Source of the DNA: JALZHR01 sp036389695
Lineage (GTDB): Bacteria; Acidobacteriota; Blastocatellia; Pyrinomonadales; Pyrinomonadaceae
Length of the DNA stretch: 26,388 bases
Direction: 5' to 3'
Assembly (NCBI GenBank): GCA_036389695.1
Contig: DASVWG010000323.1
Span: forward strand, 1-26,388
The notes beneath the pieces were generated by a model. The model ran no database searches and was not told the origin of the DNA. It was given only the letters and a program-made list of their open reading frames with translations. Positions 14,785 to 22,577 of this stretch are shown here, in pieces. Position numbers and translations under genes: made by a program. Every line of letters starts with the position of its first letter. The first letter of the stretch is position 1.

Positions 14785-16668
14785 TTAGATTGCTGCGAGC
14801 GCCGCTTGAACTTTCAGCGGTTGGATTTGAATCAGACTGCTCGGCGCATCAGCCAGCCACGTCGAAGGGCAAACGCCGCAGGTCGTGCATTTTTCGACCG
14901 CCGGGCAAGGTTTTGAGGACAGACTCGCCTGCGATTTTTCGTGTTCTTCTTTTAAAAATTCAAACGACAAGCCCGAATCGACGATTGACCACGGCAGAAA
15001 TTCATCGTAGGAACGCTGGCGCGAAGTGTGAAATTTCGCGTCGATTCCCGTTTCGCGCAAGGCTTCGTTCAGATTTCCTTTCAAACGCGCCGCCGATTCG
15101 ATGACTTTTGCAATGGTTCTATCACCGGACGAAAACAAAGCCTGTTCGTGCGCGATGCGCGCCGACATATAGCGGACTTCGACGTTCGGAATGCGCGAAA
15201 GATTTTTCGCCGCCCATTTCAGACGCATTTTCAATTCCTTCTCGTCGCAAATCGCGTCCCACTGCAAAGGCGTGTTCGGCTTCGGCACAAAACCGTTTAA
15301 GGACGGAATAATTTTTCCGGCTCGCCCGAAACGCTTTCCGGCTTCGAGCATACGATTTTTGATGCGCTCGACCAGAACAATCATTTCTTCCAAATCTTCC
15401 TGCGTTTCCGTCGGAAGTCCAACCATTAAATAGAGTTTGACGGTCAGCATTCCGCGGTCAAAAACCGAGCCGCAGATGTCCACGATTTCGTCGTTGGTCA
15501 GATTTTTATTGATGACACGGCGCAATCTATCCGAGCCGGTTTCGGGCGCGACGGCGATTTGCTGGTCTTTCGATTCGACTAAAGCGTCCAGAAGTTCGTC
15601 GGAAATCTGGTCTAATCTAAGGGACGAAACCGTAATGCGATAATCCATCGCGCGCAGCTCGCGCAGAATTGTAGAGATTTCGGGATGGTCGCAGACGGCG
15701 GTCGAAACCAAGCCGATTTTATTCGTTTTTCCGCGCCATTCGGCGGCTTTTGCCAGAATATCTTTCGCCGGAACGACGCGCGGCGGATAGTAATTATAGC
15801 CAGCCCAGCAGAAACGGCAGCCCTGCGAACAGCCGCGCGAGATTTCCACTAAAAGCCGGTCGCCCATTTCCGCGCCCGGCGACCAGACGGAAGTGGAAGG
15901 GCAGAAAACGTCCTGATTGATTAAAAATTCGGCAAGCTCTTTTTCGCCGCGTTTTAGAGCGCGTCTTAAAGTTCCTTCTTTCGGATTAATCGCCGATAGC
16001 GCGCGACCGACGCGGCGCGGAACGCCTTCTTCTTTCGGCACGTAATCGAAAACCGTGCCGTCGTCGTTGTAAATCACTTCATACAAACTCGGAACGTAAA
16101 ATCCGCGTCCTGTTCGCGCCAGATTCAATAAAATATCTTCTTTATTGCCGTGTTCGACAATTGCGTCAACCAGTTGATAAACAAGAATTTCGCCTTCGCC
16201 GACGGCGATAACGTCGGTAAAATCGGCAATCGGTTCGGGATTCAGAAACGAAGCCGCGCCGCCCATCACAATCAATGGATGAAAAGACCCGCGGTCTTTC
16301 GCCCAGACGGGAATCTGCGACATTTGCAGCATTTTCGCCATGTTCAGATAATCCGTCTCGAACGAAATCGAAAAAGCGACGACGTCGAAATCTTTTAGAG
16401 GCGTTTGCGATTCGAGCGAAAGCAGAGGCGTGCGCGATTTTTCGTATTCGCGCATCTCGTCCGTGTCGGGCAGAAAAACCCGCTCGCAGGAAACTTCGGG
16501 AATTTTGTTGAAAAGCTCATACATCGTGTGCATTCCGAGATTCGCCATGCCGATGGCGTGCGTGTTCGGATAGCACAGAGCGATACGCAAAGACGCGCCG
16601 CGTTTCAGCTGCCAGCCTTCTTCGTGCGAGAGTTTCTTTTTATAGCTTTCGATTATTCGTTTATTCAT
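14785..16668 (-). CDS. B12-binding radical SAM protein (TIGR03960-type)
   Basis: 627 residues. An N-terminal B12-binding-like region (about 25-200) precedes a radical SAM domain whose cluster motif is CSQGCRFCW (CxxxCxxC, near residues 278-285), followed by YYPPR. VAPETGSDRLRRVINKNLT and LYLMVGLPTETQEDLEEM fit the SAM-binding beta strands. The C-terminus carries a second cysteine set (CPAVEKCTTCGVC), perhaps for an auxiliary cluster. The whole resembles the TIGR03960 family, which elsewhere is fused to or followed by a TIGR03936/DUF2344 partner; none is present here. The reaction is unknown. The start at 16668 has no clear ribosome site. It is convergent with the aroB-linked gene. Confidence 0.87.
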   Translation of the reverse strand: MNKRIIESYKKKLSHEEGWQLKRGASLRIALCYPNTHAIGMANLGMHTMYELFNKIPEVSCERVFLPDTDEMREYEKSRTPLLSLESQTPLKDFDVVAFSISFETDYLNMAKMLQMSQIPVWAKDRGSFHPLIVMGGAASFLNPEPIADFTDVIAVGEGEILVYQLVDAIVEHGNKEDILLNLARTGRGFYVPSLYEVIYNDDGTVFDYVPKEEGVPRRVGRALSAINPKEGTLRRALKRGEKELAEFLINQDVFCPSTSVWSPGAEMGDRLLVEISRGCSQGCRFCWAGYNYYPPRVVPAKDILAKAAEWRGKTNKIGLVSTAVCDHPEISTILRELRAMDYRITVSSLRLDQISDELLDALVESKDQQIAVAPETGSDRLRRVINKNLTNDEIVDICGSVFDRGMLTVKLYLMVGLPTETQEDLEEMIVLVERIKNRMLEAGKRFGRAGKIIPSLNGFVPKPNTPLQWDAICDEKELKMRLKWAAKNLSRIPNVEVRYMSARIAHEQALFSSGDRTIAKVIESAARLKGNLNEALRETGIDAKFHTSRQRSYDEFLPWSIVDSGLSFEFLKEEHEKSQASLSSKPCPAVEKCTTCGVCPSTWLADAPSSLIQIQPLKVQAALAAI

Positions 16669-16791
16669 AACTGCTTTATTTTACTAGAGGTTACACAGTA
16701 TTTTTGAGTGATTTTGAGTGTTTCGCTTTCCCGTTCAAACACTCAGTATCACTTTATATTAGCAGGTAACAGATACATTTTCAGATACATT
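16669..16791. other. AT-rich gap with short inverted and direct repeats
   Basis: TGAGTGTTT (16715-16723) and AAACACTCA (16737-16745) form a 9-bp stem. CAGATACATTTT occurs twice in a row at about 16770-16793, the second copy running to the HTH gene stop. This is where base composition and repeat content change, so it is a possible boundary, but no attachment site can be identified. Confidence 0.45.
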
Positions 16792-16998
16792 TTATTTCTC
16801 ATCTTTTGGCGGTCTGCCGGGCTTGCGGTCTGCGTGCTTTAGCTTTTCAATCTCTGCGGCAGAAATAGCGTGAGATTTCCCGAACTGCTCGACATCGACA
16901 ATTTGCCCGGCTTTCATCATTTGCCGGATTCTTCCCTCAGTCACGCCCAGCTCTGCGGCTGCTTCTTTTGTAGTCAATCTTTGTTTTACGGTTGCCAT
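16792..16998 (-). CDS. Small HTH DNA-binding protein (excisionase/MerR-like)
   Basis: 68 residues. RLTTKEAAAELGVTEGRIRQMMKAG is the helix-turn-helix of the MerR/excisionase-like family (residues about 7-31), followed by a wing (DVEQFGKSHAISAAEIEKL) and a basic AT-hook-like tail RKPGRPPK. Such proteins act as plasmid or phage excision factors or as small regulators. It diverges from the SWIM-domain gene, and the shared 128-base gap holds a 16-bp inverted repeat that could be its binding site. The start ATG at 16998 has only a weak ribosome site. Confidence 0.82.
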   Translation of the reverse strand: MATVKQRLTTKEAAAELGVTEGRIRQMMKAGQIVDVEQFGKSHAISAAEIEKLKHADRKPGRPPKDEK

Positions 16999-17025
16999 AA
17001 ATAAATCTTAGCATCTAATAAACTA

Positions 17026-17073
17026 TAACGCAAATCGTAGTTTATGGCTTGCTAAATACTACGATTTGCGTTA
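17026..17073. promoter_or_regulatory. 16-bp inverted repeat, probable divergent operator
   Basis: Perfect arms TAACGCAAATCGTAGT (17026-17041) and its inverse (17058-17073), spaced by 16 bases. The right arm lies almost wholly between a -35 and a -10 hexamer, and the left arm abuts a TATAGT on the other strand. The arrangement is typical of a repressor-controlled divergent promoter. Confidence 0.72.
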
Positions 17074-17077
17074 CAGT
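17049..17077 (+). promoter_or_regulatory. Promoter of SWIM-domain gene
   Basis: TTGCTA (17049-17054), a 17-base spacer and TACAGT (17072-17077). The spacer contains most of the right operator arm. Confidence 0.55.
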
Positions 17078-17125
17078 TTTAATTGTAGTCAGCAATTAAA
17101 TTTTCAATCGAGAGGATTAAAAATA

Positions 17126-17395
17126 ATGTTCATACTTAAAGGAATCGAGCAACCTCAAAACGCAATCGATAAAGCCCGCAAAACTCGCCTGACAGTTAAG
17201 TTCCGCAGCTTTGGCAATTACTCAGTTCGCGGCTCGAAAGGTTGGTATACGGTGATTTGCCGCAAAGACGAGAAAGGCAACAAAACGGTTGCTTGTGAGT
17301 GCAAAGGCGCGGAGAAAGGGCTTGTTTGCTATCACAGCGCCGCCGCCCTCGCTGTTCACACGGGCATTGCCAAACAACGCCAGCAAACGGCATAA
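17126..17395 (+). CDS. Small SWIM-type zinc-finger protein
   Basis: 89 residues from the ATG at 17126, preceded by AGAGGA. The earlier in-frame codon at 17066 lies inside the promoter and operator. Residues 57-70 give CEC-x8-CYH, the CxC...CxH pattern of a SWIM zinc finger, preceded by a beta hairpin (KGWYTVICR...KTVACEC). SWIM domains bind DNA or proteins; in bacteria they occur in SNF2-type ATPases and in stand-alone accessory proteins. Here it stands alone opposite a HTH gene. A strong terminator follows. The cellular role is unknown; it may be part of an integrated element. Confidence 0.78.
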   Translation: MFILKGIEQPQNAIDKARKTRLTVKFRSFGNYSVRGSKGWYTVICRKDEKGNKTVACECKGAEKGLVCYHSAAALAVHTGIAKQRQQTA

Positions 17396-17402
17396 ACACC
17401 AA

Positions 17403-17440
17403 AGGCTTTGGTAAACGCCAATTTACCAAAGCCTCTCTTT
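17403..17440 (+). terminator. Intrinsic terminator after SWIM gene
   Basis: Perfect 13-bp stem AGGCTTTGGTAAA (17403-17415) with TTTACCAAAGCCT (17422-17434), then CTCTTT. Confidence 0.85.
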
Positions 17441-17481
17441 AATCCCTTTTGAAAAGGAAGCAATTCTCAATTAAAAAACTA

Positions 17482-17510
17482 TTGACTATACATTTTGTTT
17501 CTACTACAAT
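17482..17510 (+). promoter_or_regulatory. Sigma70 promoter of padR operon
   Basis: TTGACT (17482-17487), 17-base spacer and TACAAT (17505-17510), 24 bases before the PadR start. Its closeness to consensus suggests high basal strength, probably with PadR autoregulation. Confidence 0.75.
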
Positions 17511-17533
17511 TAGGAATAACTAAGGAGCTTGTT

Positions 17534-17857
17534 ATGGGAAAGAAATTTTTAGGTGAATTTGAAGAGCTGATTTTGCTCGCTATTTTAACACTGTCTGACA
17601 ACGCTTACGGCGTTCCGATTGCCGAAACAATCGAGAAATTTTCCGGCAAACGTGTTTCAATCGGTGCGCTTTATACATCGCTCGGACGGCTGGAAGAAAA
17701 AGGTTTTATTCGGTCTTGGGTTGGTGAAGCGTCGGAAGCGCAGGGGGGACGAGCGAAGAAATATTACGCAGTGGAAGGGGCAGGGATGCAGGTGCTTAAG
17801 GATATTGAAGCAACAAGGTCAATTGTAGTCGCAAATTTAAATTGGGGAAGTGCGTAA
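17534..17857 (+). CDS. PadR family transcriptional regulator
   Basis: 107 residues from the ATG at 17534, with AAGGAG six bases upstream. The winged helix shows the usual PadR order: GEFEELILLAILTL, NAYGVPIAETIEKFSG, VSIGALYTSLGRLEEKGFI and the GRAKKYYAV wing. It lacks the long C-terminal dimerisation domain of true PadR and so belongs to the short class common in Acidobacteriota. In such genomes short PadR genes often precede FtsX/MacB-like permeases. Here it precedes a protein resembling only the permease prefix. The two genes are eight bases apart and clearly form an operon. Confidence 0.92.
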   Translation: MGKKFLGEFEELILLAILTLSDNAYGVPIAETIEKFSGKRVSIGALYTSLGRLEEKGFIRSWVGEASEAQGGRAKKYYAVEGAGMQVLKDIEATRSIVVANLNWGSA

Positions 17858-17865
17858 GGAGTAAA

Positions 17866-18393
17866 ATGTTAAAAGTATTTGTAAAAATTGAGTTTTATTT
17901 GGAACACGCAAAAGCAATGCAGAGTTCCGTTACTTTCTCCTCTGTTTTATTTATTAGTGGCTTACTTGATAGGGAGCGATTTAGAGAAATTTTAATAAAA
18001 AATAGTGGAGATGTTACGTGGTCAAATTCTTTTCTGAAGAATTATCTAATTTTAATTCGAGAAATATATAAAGAATCTTCCTTAAGAATTCATTCAAAAG
18101 TTACAGATGAGAAAACTATTATCACTAATAGAAAGAAACCTAATAAAAAGCCAAATAAATTTGCACTATTCTTTGCCGCAACATTACAAAAACCGGAAGA
18201 CCGTGAATTTATCATTGATAATATTGAAGAAAGATATGCAAAGGATGTTAAAAAACACGGCGTCAAATGGGCGAAATATATGCTCTGGCGTGATAATCTC
18301 GTCGGTCTTTGGGCAGCAATCGGAGCTAAGGCAATTAAAGGGCTGAAATGGGTGAGCTTCGGTTATTTGATTGAAAAATTTCTCTTAAAATAA
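17866..18393 (+). CDS. Permease-prefix-domain-like small protein, PadR partner
   Basis: 175 residues from the ATG at 17866, with AAGGAG close upstream and the PadR stop just before. The C-terminal half (KPEDREFIIDNIEERYAKDV, then WAKYMLWRDNLVGLW) resembles the prefix domain placed ahead of PadR-linked ABC permeases in Acidobacteriota, where a short acidic-basic helix leads to a WYWRQ-like segment and a hydrophobic helix. Here no permease follows: the last residues (GLKWVSFGYLIEKFLLK) end in a weakly hydrophobic helix. The N-terminal half is unassigned. Composition is clearly AT-rich. Function unknown; a membrane-associated partner or target of PadR is inferred. Confidence 0.6.
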   Translation: MLKVFVKIEFYLEHAKAMQSSVTFSSVLFISGLLDRERFREILIKNSGDVTWSNSFLKNYLILIREIYKESSLRIHSKVTDEKTIITNRKKPNKKPNKFALFFAATLQKPEDREFIIDNIEERYAKDVKKHGVKWAKYMLWRDNLVGLWAAIGAKAIKGLKWVSFGYLIEKFLLK

Positions 18394-18451
18394 TTAAAAA
18401 ATCCTAAGTTATATTTATCAATAAAAAGATTATACTTGCCTGTGAAACGGC

Positions 18452-18892
18452 TTAATTACACTCTTCTTTGGTCGCCTCGCCTGACCATTTCAGCGGCATC
18501 CAGTAGATTGCATCTCTCGTATAAAGTGTCGCGCCTCTTTCCAATTCGTGATAAGCCGCCGCGCTGTTGGAATAGCCATCGCGCTGTTTTAATGCTCTGA
18601 ATGATTCGCTGATGTCGCTTAAATCGAAAAGAGAGTGTGAAGCACAAACAGAAATCCGGTTCGATTCCTTTTGAAGTCTCATAATCTGTCCGGGCTGTGG
18701 CTCTGGTGGTTTCTCTGCCCTTTCGACGACATATTCCCGATGAGCTTCAAGCTTTCTGATAACCCCATCGCTAAACATAAAAGAAACACTAATAGAATTG
18801 CAGTTTGTAATTCTTCCAACAGTCTGCCAGCCATCACGCGAAAATCTGACGCGGTCGCCGGTGGCTAAATATTTGGCTTTTATTTTATTCAT
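18452..18892 (-). CDS. Hypothetical protein with N-terminal SH3-like stretch
   Basis: 146 residues. I do not recognise it. The first 45 residues (YLATGDRVRFSRDGWQTVGR, then ISVSFMFSDGVIRKL) look like a small beta-barrel of the kind that binds nucleic acid. The C-terminal part (SESFRALKQRDGYSN, AAAYHELERGATLYTRDAIY) has no clear family. No signal peptide or membrane span. It converges with the PadR partner gene and has a weak ribosome site. Accessory character is inferred from its neighbours. Confidence 0.6.
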   Translation of the reverse strand: MNKIKAKYLATGDRVRFSRDGWQTVGRITNCNSISVSFMFSDGVIRKLEAHREYVVERAEKPPEPQPGQIMRLQKESNRISVCASHSLFDLSDISESFRALKQRDGYSNSAAAYHELERGATLYTRDAIYWMPLKWSGEATKEECN

Positions 18893-19144
18893 AAGAAAGC
18901 TGAAAATTCGTTGCGGTGATGACGATAAGTGTATTTTTCTGTTAAATTAAAATTTAACTGCCTGCGCCCAACATAAATAACGATGCGTAATGCGCTGACG
19001 AAAACCTGATGCGTTACGCCGTCCGAAGAGTCATTCAAAACAAATCTTCGTCGGTTTTAGAAAACAAAAACATTGTAGGTATATTCATACCTCAAAGCAA
19101 GCTTTCATTGGCTTTTCTTAATATCCATTGGCGGAGGTATGCCG
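18893..19144. other. Non-coding gap with a palindromic operator-like site
   Basis: No gene in about 250 bases. AGGTAT-ATTC-ATACCT at 19077-19092 is a perfect 6-bp palindrome about 50 bases before the XRE-type gene, overlapping a possible TATATT -10 at 19080-19085. It is a candidate autoregulatory site. GCGTAA (18985-18990) and TTACGC (19014-19019) form a weaker pair. Confidence 0.4.
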
Positions 19145-19447
19145 ATGGGTAAAGCAAATAGACCGCGACCGGAACGGCTTGCCGAAAAGCTTTTAACTAT
19201 TCGCCAGAAGATTGACGGCGGGTTATCGCAAAATGAAATGCTCAGAAAACTTGGGCTGGAAGATGATTTGGAAAGAGACCGAGTTTCAAAATATGAGCGT
19301 GATACTTTAGAGCCGCCGCTTTATGTGCTGCTGCGATATGCAGAAGCCGCTAATGTTTATCTTGAGGCGATTGTGGACGACCGAATAGATTTACCAGAAA
19401 CATTGCCAAGCCGGAAAAAGAGCGAAGGAATCAAACGACAAAAATAA
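19145..19447 (+). CDS. XRE-type helix-turn-helix regulator
   Basis: 100 residues. Two ATGs lie in frame at 19139 and 19145; GGAGG at 19133-19137 is one base from the first and seven from the second, so 19145 is the start. RLAEKLLTIRQKIDGGLSQN, MLRKLGL and RVSKYERDTLEPPLYVLLRY are the Cro/CI-type HTH helices, with the recognition helix around DRVSKYE. The basic tail (SRKKSEGIKRQK) may help DNA binding. The palindrome at 19077-19092 is a possible target. The next gene starts 52 bases on and may be co-transcribed. Similar small proteins are common in Acidobacteriota; their targets are unknown. Confidence 0.82.
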   Translation: MGKANRPRPERLAEKLLTIRQKIDGGLSQNEMLRKLGLEDDLERDRVSKYERDTLEPPLYVLLRYAEAANVYLEAIVDDRIDLPETLPSRKKSEGIKRQK

Positions 19448-19499
19448 AGCCCGAAAGATGTTTTACAGTGAATAAAGAATCATTCAAAAATTAACATCT

Positions 19500-20465
19500 A
19501 TGACCTATTACCACACCGAAGATATTACGGAATCAAAAGAGTTTGATGCTAATGAGTTAGATAAAAAAATGACTTTATGCATCAATCGTATTATTGCTTC
19601 GTTTTACAAATTAGAAAAAACTCACGACCTAACATTTCTCTCTTTAATGGATGAGTTTTTCAAGGCTTTTTTATCAACTCACAAAACTATTCGATTACTT
19701 CTAAAAGAAGCTCATAAAGATTTGGATTATGCGGCTGATGCAAAATCGTTGGTTAGAGAACAAGTTGAGAAGGTTTTTGTTATATCGCTAATTCTTGATG
19801 ACCCGGCTAAGTGGATGCCAATGTATTTCAAAGACGGATGGAGAAGACTTTATAAACACACGTTTTTAGTTGAAGCAGAAGAAACTAAAAACCTTCCTAG
19901 ATATGCCGAGTGGAAAGCCGAAGCCGAGCAGAGACTTGAATCTTATCGAAAAATGTCCGGCGTAACATCCGAAGAAAAGGAACTTGTAGATTTCAAGTTT
20001 AATAACTACGGAGTAGCTACACCACCACATTTGAAAGGTGTTGCTATGCCGTATTTTCCAACTCCCGGACAAGCGAAAGAACTTGTAACCGATGCAAATA
20101 CGAAAGTATTTCTAACAAGATGGTATCAAGAATACGAATTTTTGTGCGGTTACAGTCACATTGGCGAAGAAAAATTAATGATTAGCGCAATGAAAAAGAC
20201 TCGCCTGAGTGAAGCTAATCGAAATGAGTATCTTCAAAGAGAAATTGTTATTTCAAGTGTTTCAATTAGCTATATTTCTGCCGCTTCTGTATGCACAGAG
20301 GCTTGGAAATTTTTAATTAAGTATGATGTCGATTTATCCAAATCAAGCGATTTTCTAAGCGCAATTTTAGATTTTTGGGGAGATGTTACTCAACAAGGAC
20401 TGATGGGTAAACTTTTTTGGAATATTCACGCTAAGAATGTTTTTCCGCCTTTAATTGGGCAGTAA
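19500..20465 (+). CDS. DUF5677-like helical protein, function unknown
   Basis: 321 residues, no signal peptide. The central part (THKTIRLLLKEAHKDLDYAA, then LVREQVEKVFVISLILDDPA) resembles DUF5677-type proteins, a helical family of unknown role seen in accessory regions. C-terminally, EFLCGYSHIGEEKL has a Ser-His pair at the usual conserved HxH-like place of that family. The start at 19500 has no ribosome site; a leaderless or weakly translated start is possible. The gene is AT-rich, like its neighbours. I treat the family call as a resemblance only. Confidence 0.5.
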   Translation: MTYYHTEDITESKEFDANELDKKMTLCINRIIASFYKLEKTHDLTFLSLMDEFFKAFLSTHKTIRLLLKEAHKDLDYAADAKSLVREQVEKVFVISLILDDPAKWMPMYFKDGWRRLYKHTFLVEAEETKNLPRYAEWKAEAEQRLESYRKMSGVTSEEKELVDFKFNNYGVATPPHLKGVAMPYFPTPGQAKELVTDANTKVFLTRWYQEYEFLCGYSHIGEEKLMISAMKKTRLSEANRNEYLQREIVISSVSISYISAASVCTEAWKFLIKYDVDLSKSSDFLSAILDFWGDVTQQGLMGKLFWNIHAKNVFPPLIGQ

Positions 20466-20603
20466 AACTAAATATGTGAGTTTTTTCGCCCCTCTCTAAT
20501 TTCTTTTGCTTTTCTATCCAATCGCAAAAAATTTCTTCTCTCAAGCTTCCGCCCTGTGCTAACATTAGCGCCGATTTATTTATTTTACTTGGGTAATTTC
20601 CTT

Positions 20604-22480
20604 ATGAAACGTCAACCTTCAAGTTCCGATTCACCAAATAAAAGTCGCGAAAAAAAAACAAAATCGCCTTCAAAATCAATCAATAAAAAATCTCTGTGTA
20701 GCTACCGATTGCAGGATTCAGATAGTTCAGAAGAATATCAATGTAGGCATGAATCAATTAGCGCCTATGAGCCGTTTTGTATTTTCCATATCAAGAAGCC
20801 TGATATAAATAGCTTGAATTTGTCTCTACAACCAAAAGCCGAAGAAATTGAAAATAAATTTAGAAACGGATTTTATAAAATCGTTTCAAAAGCTGAATTG
20901 GATGATTCGGAGTTTATTGATTTCAGAGGTTTTCAGTTTCCTAAAATAGAATTTGCTTTTGACAAATCCTTTCCTAAAAAAGTGGATTTTAGTTATGCAG
21001 TTTTCAACGAAGACGTAGATTTTGCAGTTGATATTCCAAATCCTACGCCAGAAGATGAATGGGACACATTCCGCGCTTTATTAATCAACAACGAAACTTA
21101 TTTTATTGGAACAGTGTTTAAGGGAAATGCAGACTTTTCAAGGTGTGAAACAGGTAAAGAAACAATTGATTTTACCGATGCGGTTTTGAAAAGGACGCTT
21201 TGTTTGTTGGTTTTGACAATAGGGCTGAGACAATCTTTGATAATGCCGTTTTCAATGGAGATGCGAATTTTGAGTTTGCTCAATTTTGGAGTGTAAGATT
21301 TCACGACGTGGAATTTAAAAAAACACTGAATTTTTCGGAATTAAGTATAAGTAAAAGTGCCTCATTTACCGAAGCTATATTTTATCAGGAAGTTGATTTA
21401 TATCGCTCGCAATTCGGAAATTCTAATCTAAACGATGCCAGCGAAGAAAATGAACGGATTGGGGATGAAGCTGAGAGTGAAGGGCGTGGCTACACTTCGT
21501 TTGATGGTGCGATTTTTCAGGAGAAAGTAACATTTTCAGAGGTTCATTTCTGGAATGAGTTGAGTTTCAATGGCGCAGTATTTAATAAACAAACAGAATT
21601 CATAGGTTTGAAATCTGATATGTTTGACGTAGTCTGTGATTTTGGGGCGCTTACTTTACCAGAAGATGGTGATTTTGTTTTTGAAAAAGTAAATTTAAGC
21701 AAAGTGAAATTTCACAACACCAATCTTGAGAAGATTGTTTTTCGAGATGTTCATTGGGGAACTGGTAAAACTAGATTGCAAAAATTCTTTCGAGGAAACT
21801 CTTATATATTATGGGATGAAATTCGCCCCTCAGAAGGTTGGAATGACTGGATTGACGATAGTAAAACTGCCGAAAACTACCGTCAGCTAGTTCTTAATTA
21901 CGAAAGTAAAAGAGACTTTGCAACTGCTGAATATTTTCATATAGGTGAAATGGAAATGCTTCGTAAAAAGGTAGGAGATTTGGTTAATTATAATGATTAT
22001 AAAGAACCTTCTAAATTTAGAGCTTTCTTGAATAGAAAATTAAAATTTCATTATATATCCAATCTTTGGTGTAAAATAAGAAAATATTTGAATAGTTATG
22101 GTCTATATTGGCTTTCAAGTAGATATGGTACAAGTTTTGTTCAGGCACTAATTGTGCTTGTTTTACTGGTATGTTCTTTCTCCTTTCTCTTCCTTTTAAC
22201 AGGCTTTAAATCAAGCAAGGAAAATACTGTAGAGCCGAATCGTGTAGTTGAATATAATTTATTGCCCGACTCAAATCACGTTGTTCCGACATTTTCGCGA
22301 TTTATCTCTGACTTTATCGAATCAGTTTCTTATACTCTTTCAATCGTGACTTTTCAAAAAGAACGGTTTTATGAACCACTCGGCTGGCAATCAAGGTTTT
22401 TATTATATTTAGCTGTATTTACATTGACTGCCCAAGCCGCACTAGTGCTTTTGGCGATTCGCAGGCGATTTAAACGATAA
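20604..22480 (+). pseudogene. Frameshifted pentapeptide-repeat membrane protein
   Basis: Two overlapping frames make one protein: frame 1 from the ATG at 20604 to about 21185, then the -1 frame to 22480. The break is at GTTTTG (21183-21188). One more T would give DAVFEKDALFVGFDNRAE and join the pentapeptide repeats without a gap, so a lost T in a homopolymer explains it. The N-terminus has a Cys/His motif (CSYRLQD...CRHE...CIFH), seen in other pentapeptide proteins. The middle is imperfect A(D/N)FxG-type repeats (VDFSYAVFNEDVDF, FDNAVFNGDANFEF). The C-terminus has two membrane helices (ALIVLVLLVCSFSFLFLL and LLYLAVFTLTAQAALVLLAI), where relatives carry a channel-like pore loop. It could also be an assembly error. 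Confidence 0.75.
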
Positions 22481-22503
22481 ATTATTTTCAATCCGCTCAC
22501 GCA

Positions 22504-22526
22504 AGGCTCAAATGAGCCTCTTTTTT
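22504..22526 (+). terminator. Intrinsic terminator after pentapeptide gene
   Basis: AGGCTCA (22504-22510), two-base loop, TGAGCCT (22513-22519), then CTTTTTT. Placed between the convergent pentapeptide and HEPN-like genes. Confidence 0.88.
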
Positions 22527-22577
22527 ATTATCTATCAAAACTTCAAACGCTTATTTGAATTGAAATTAATGCCCTTA

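Noticed and set aside
16669..16791. Phage or plasmid attachment site
   Set aside because: No tRNA, integrase or matching distal direct repeat in the window. Only short local repeats are present.
21180..21200. Programmed -1 frameshift in the pentapeptide gene
   Set aside because: GGTTTTG is not a classical X-XXY-YYZ slippery site and no downstream pseudoknot is evident. A lost T explains it more simply.
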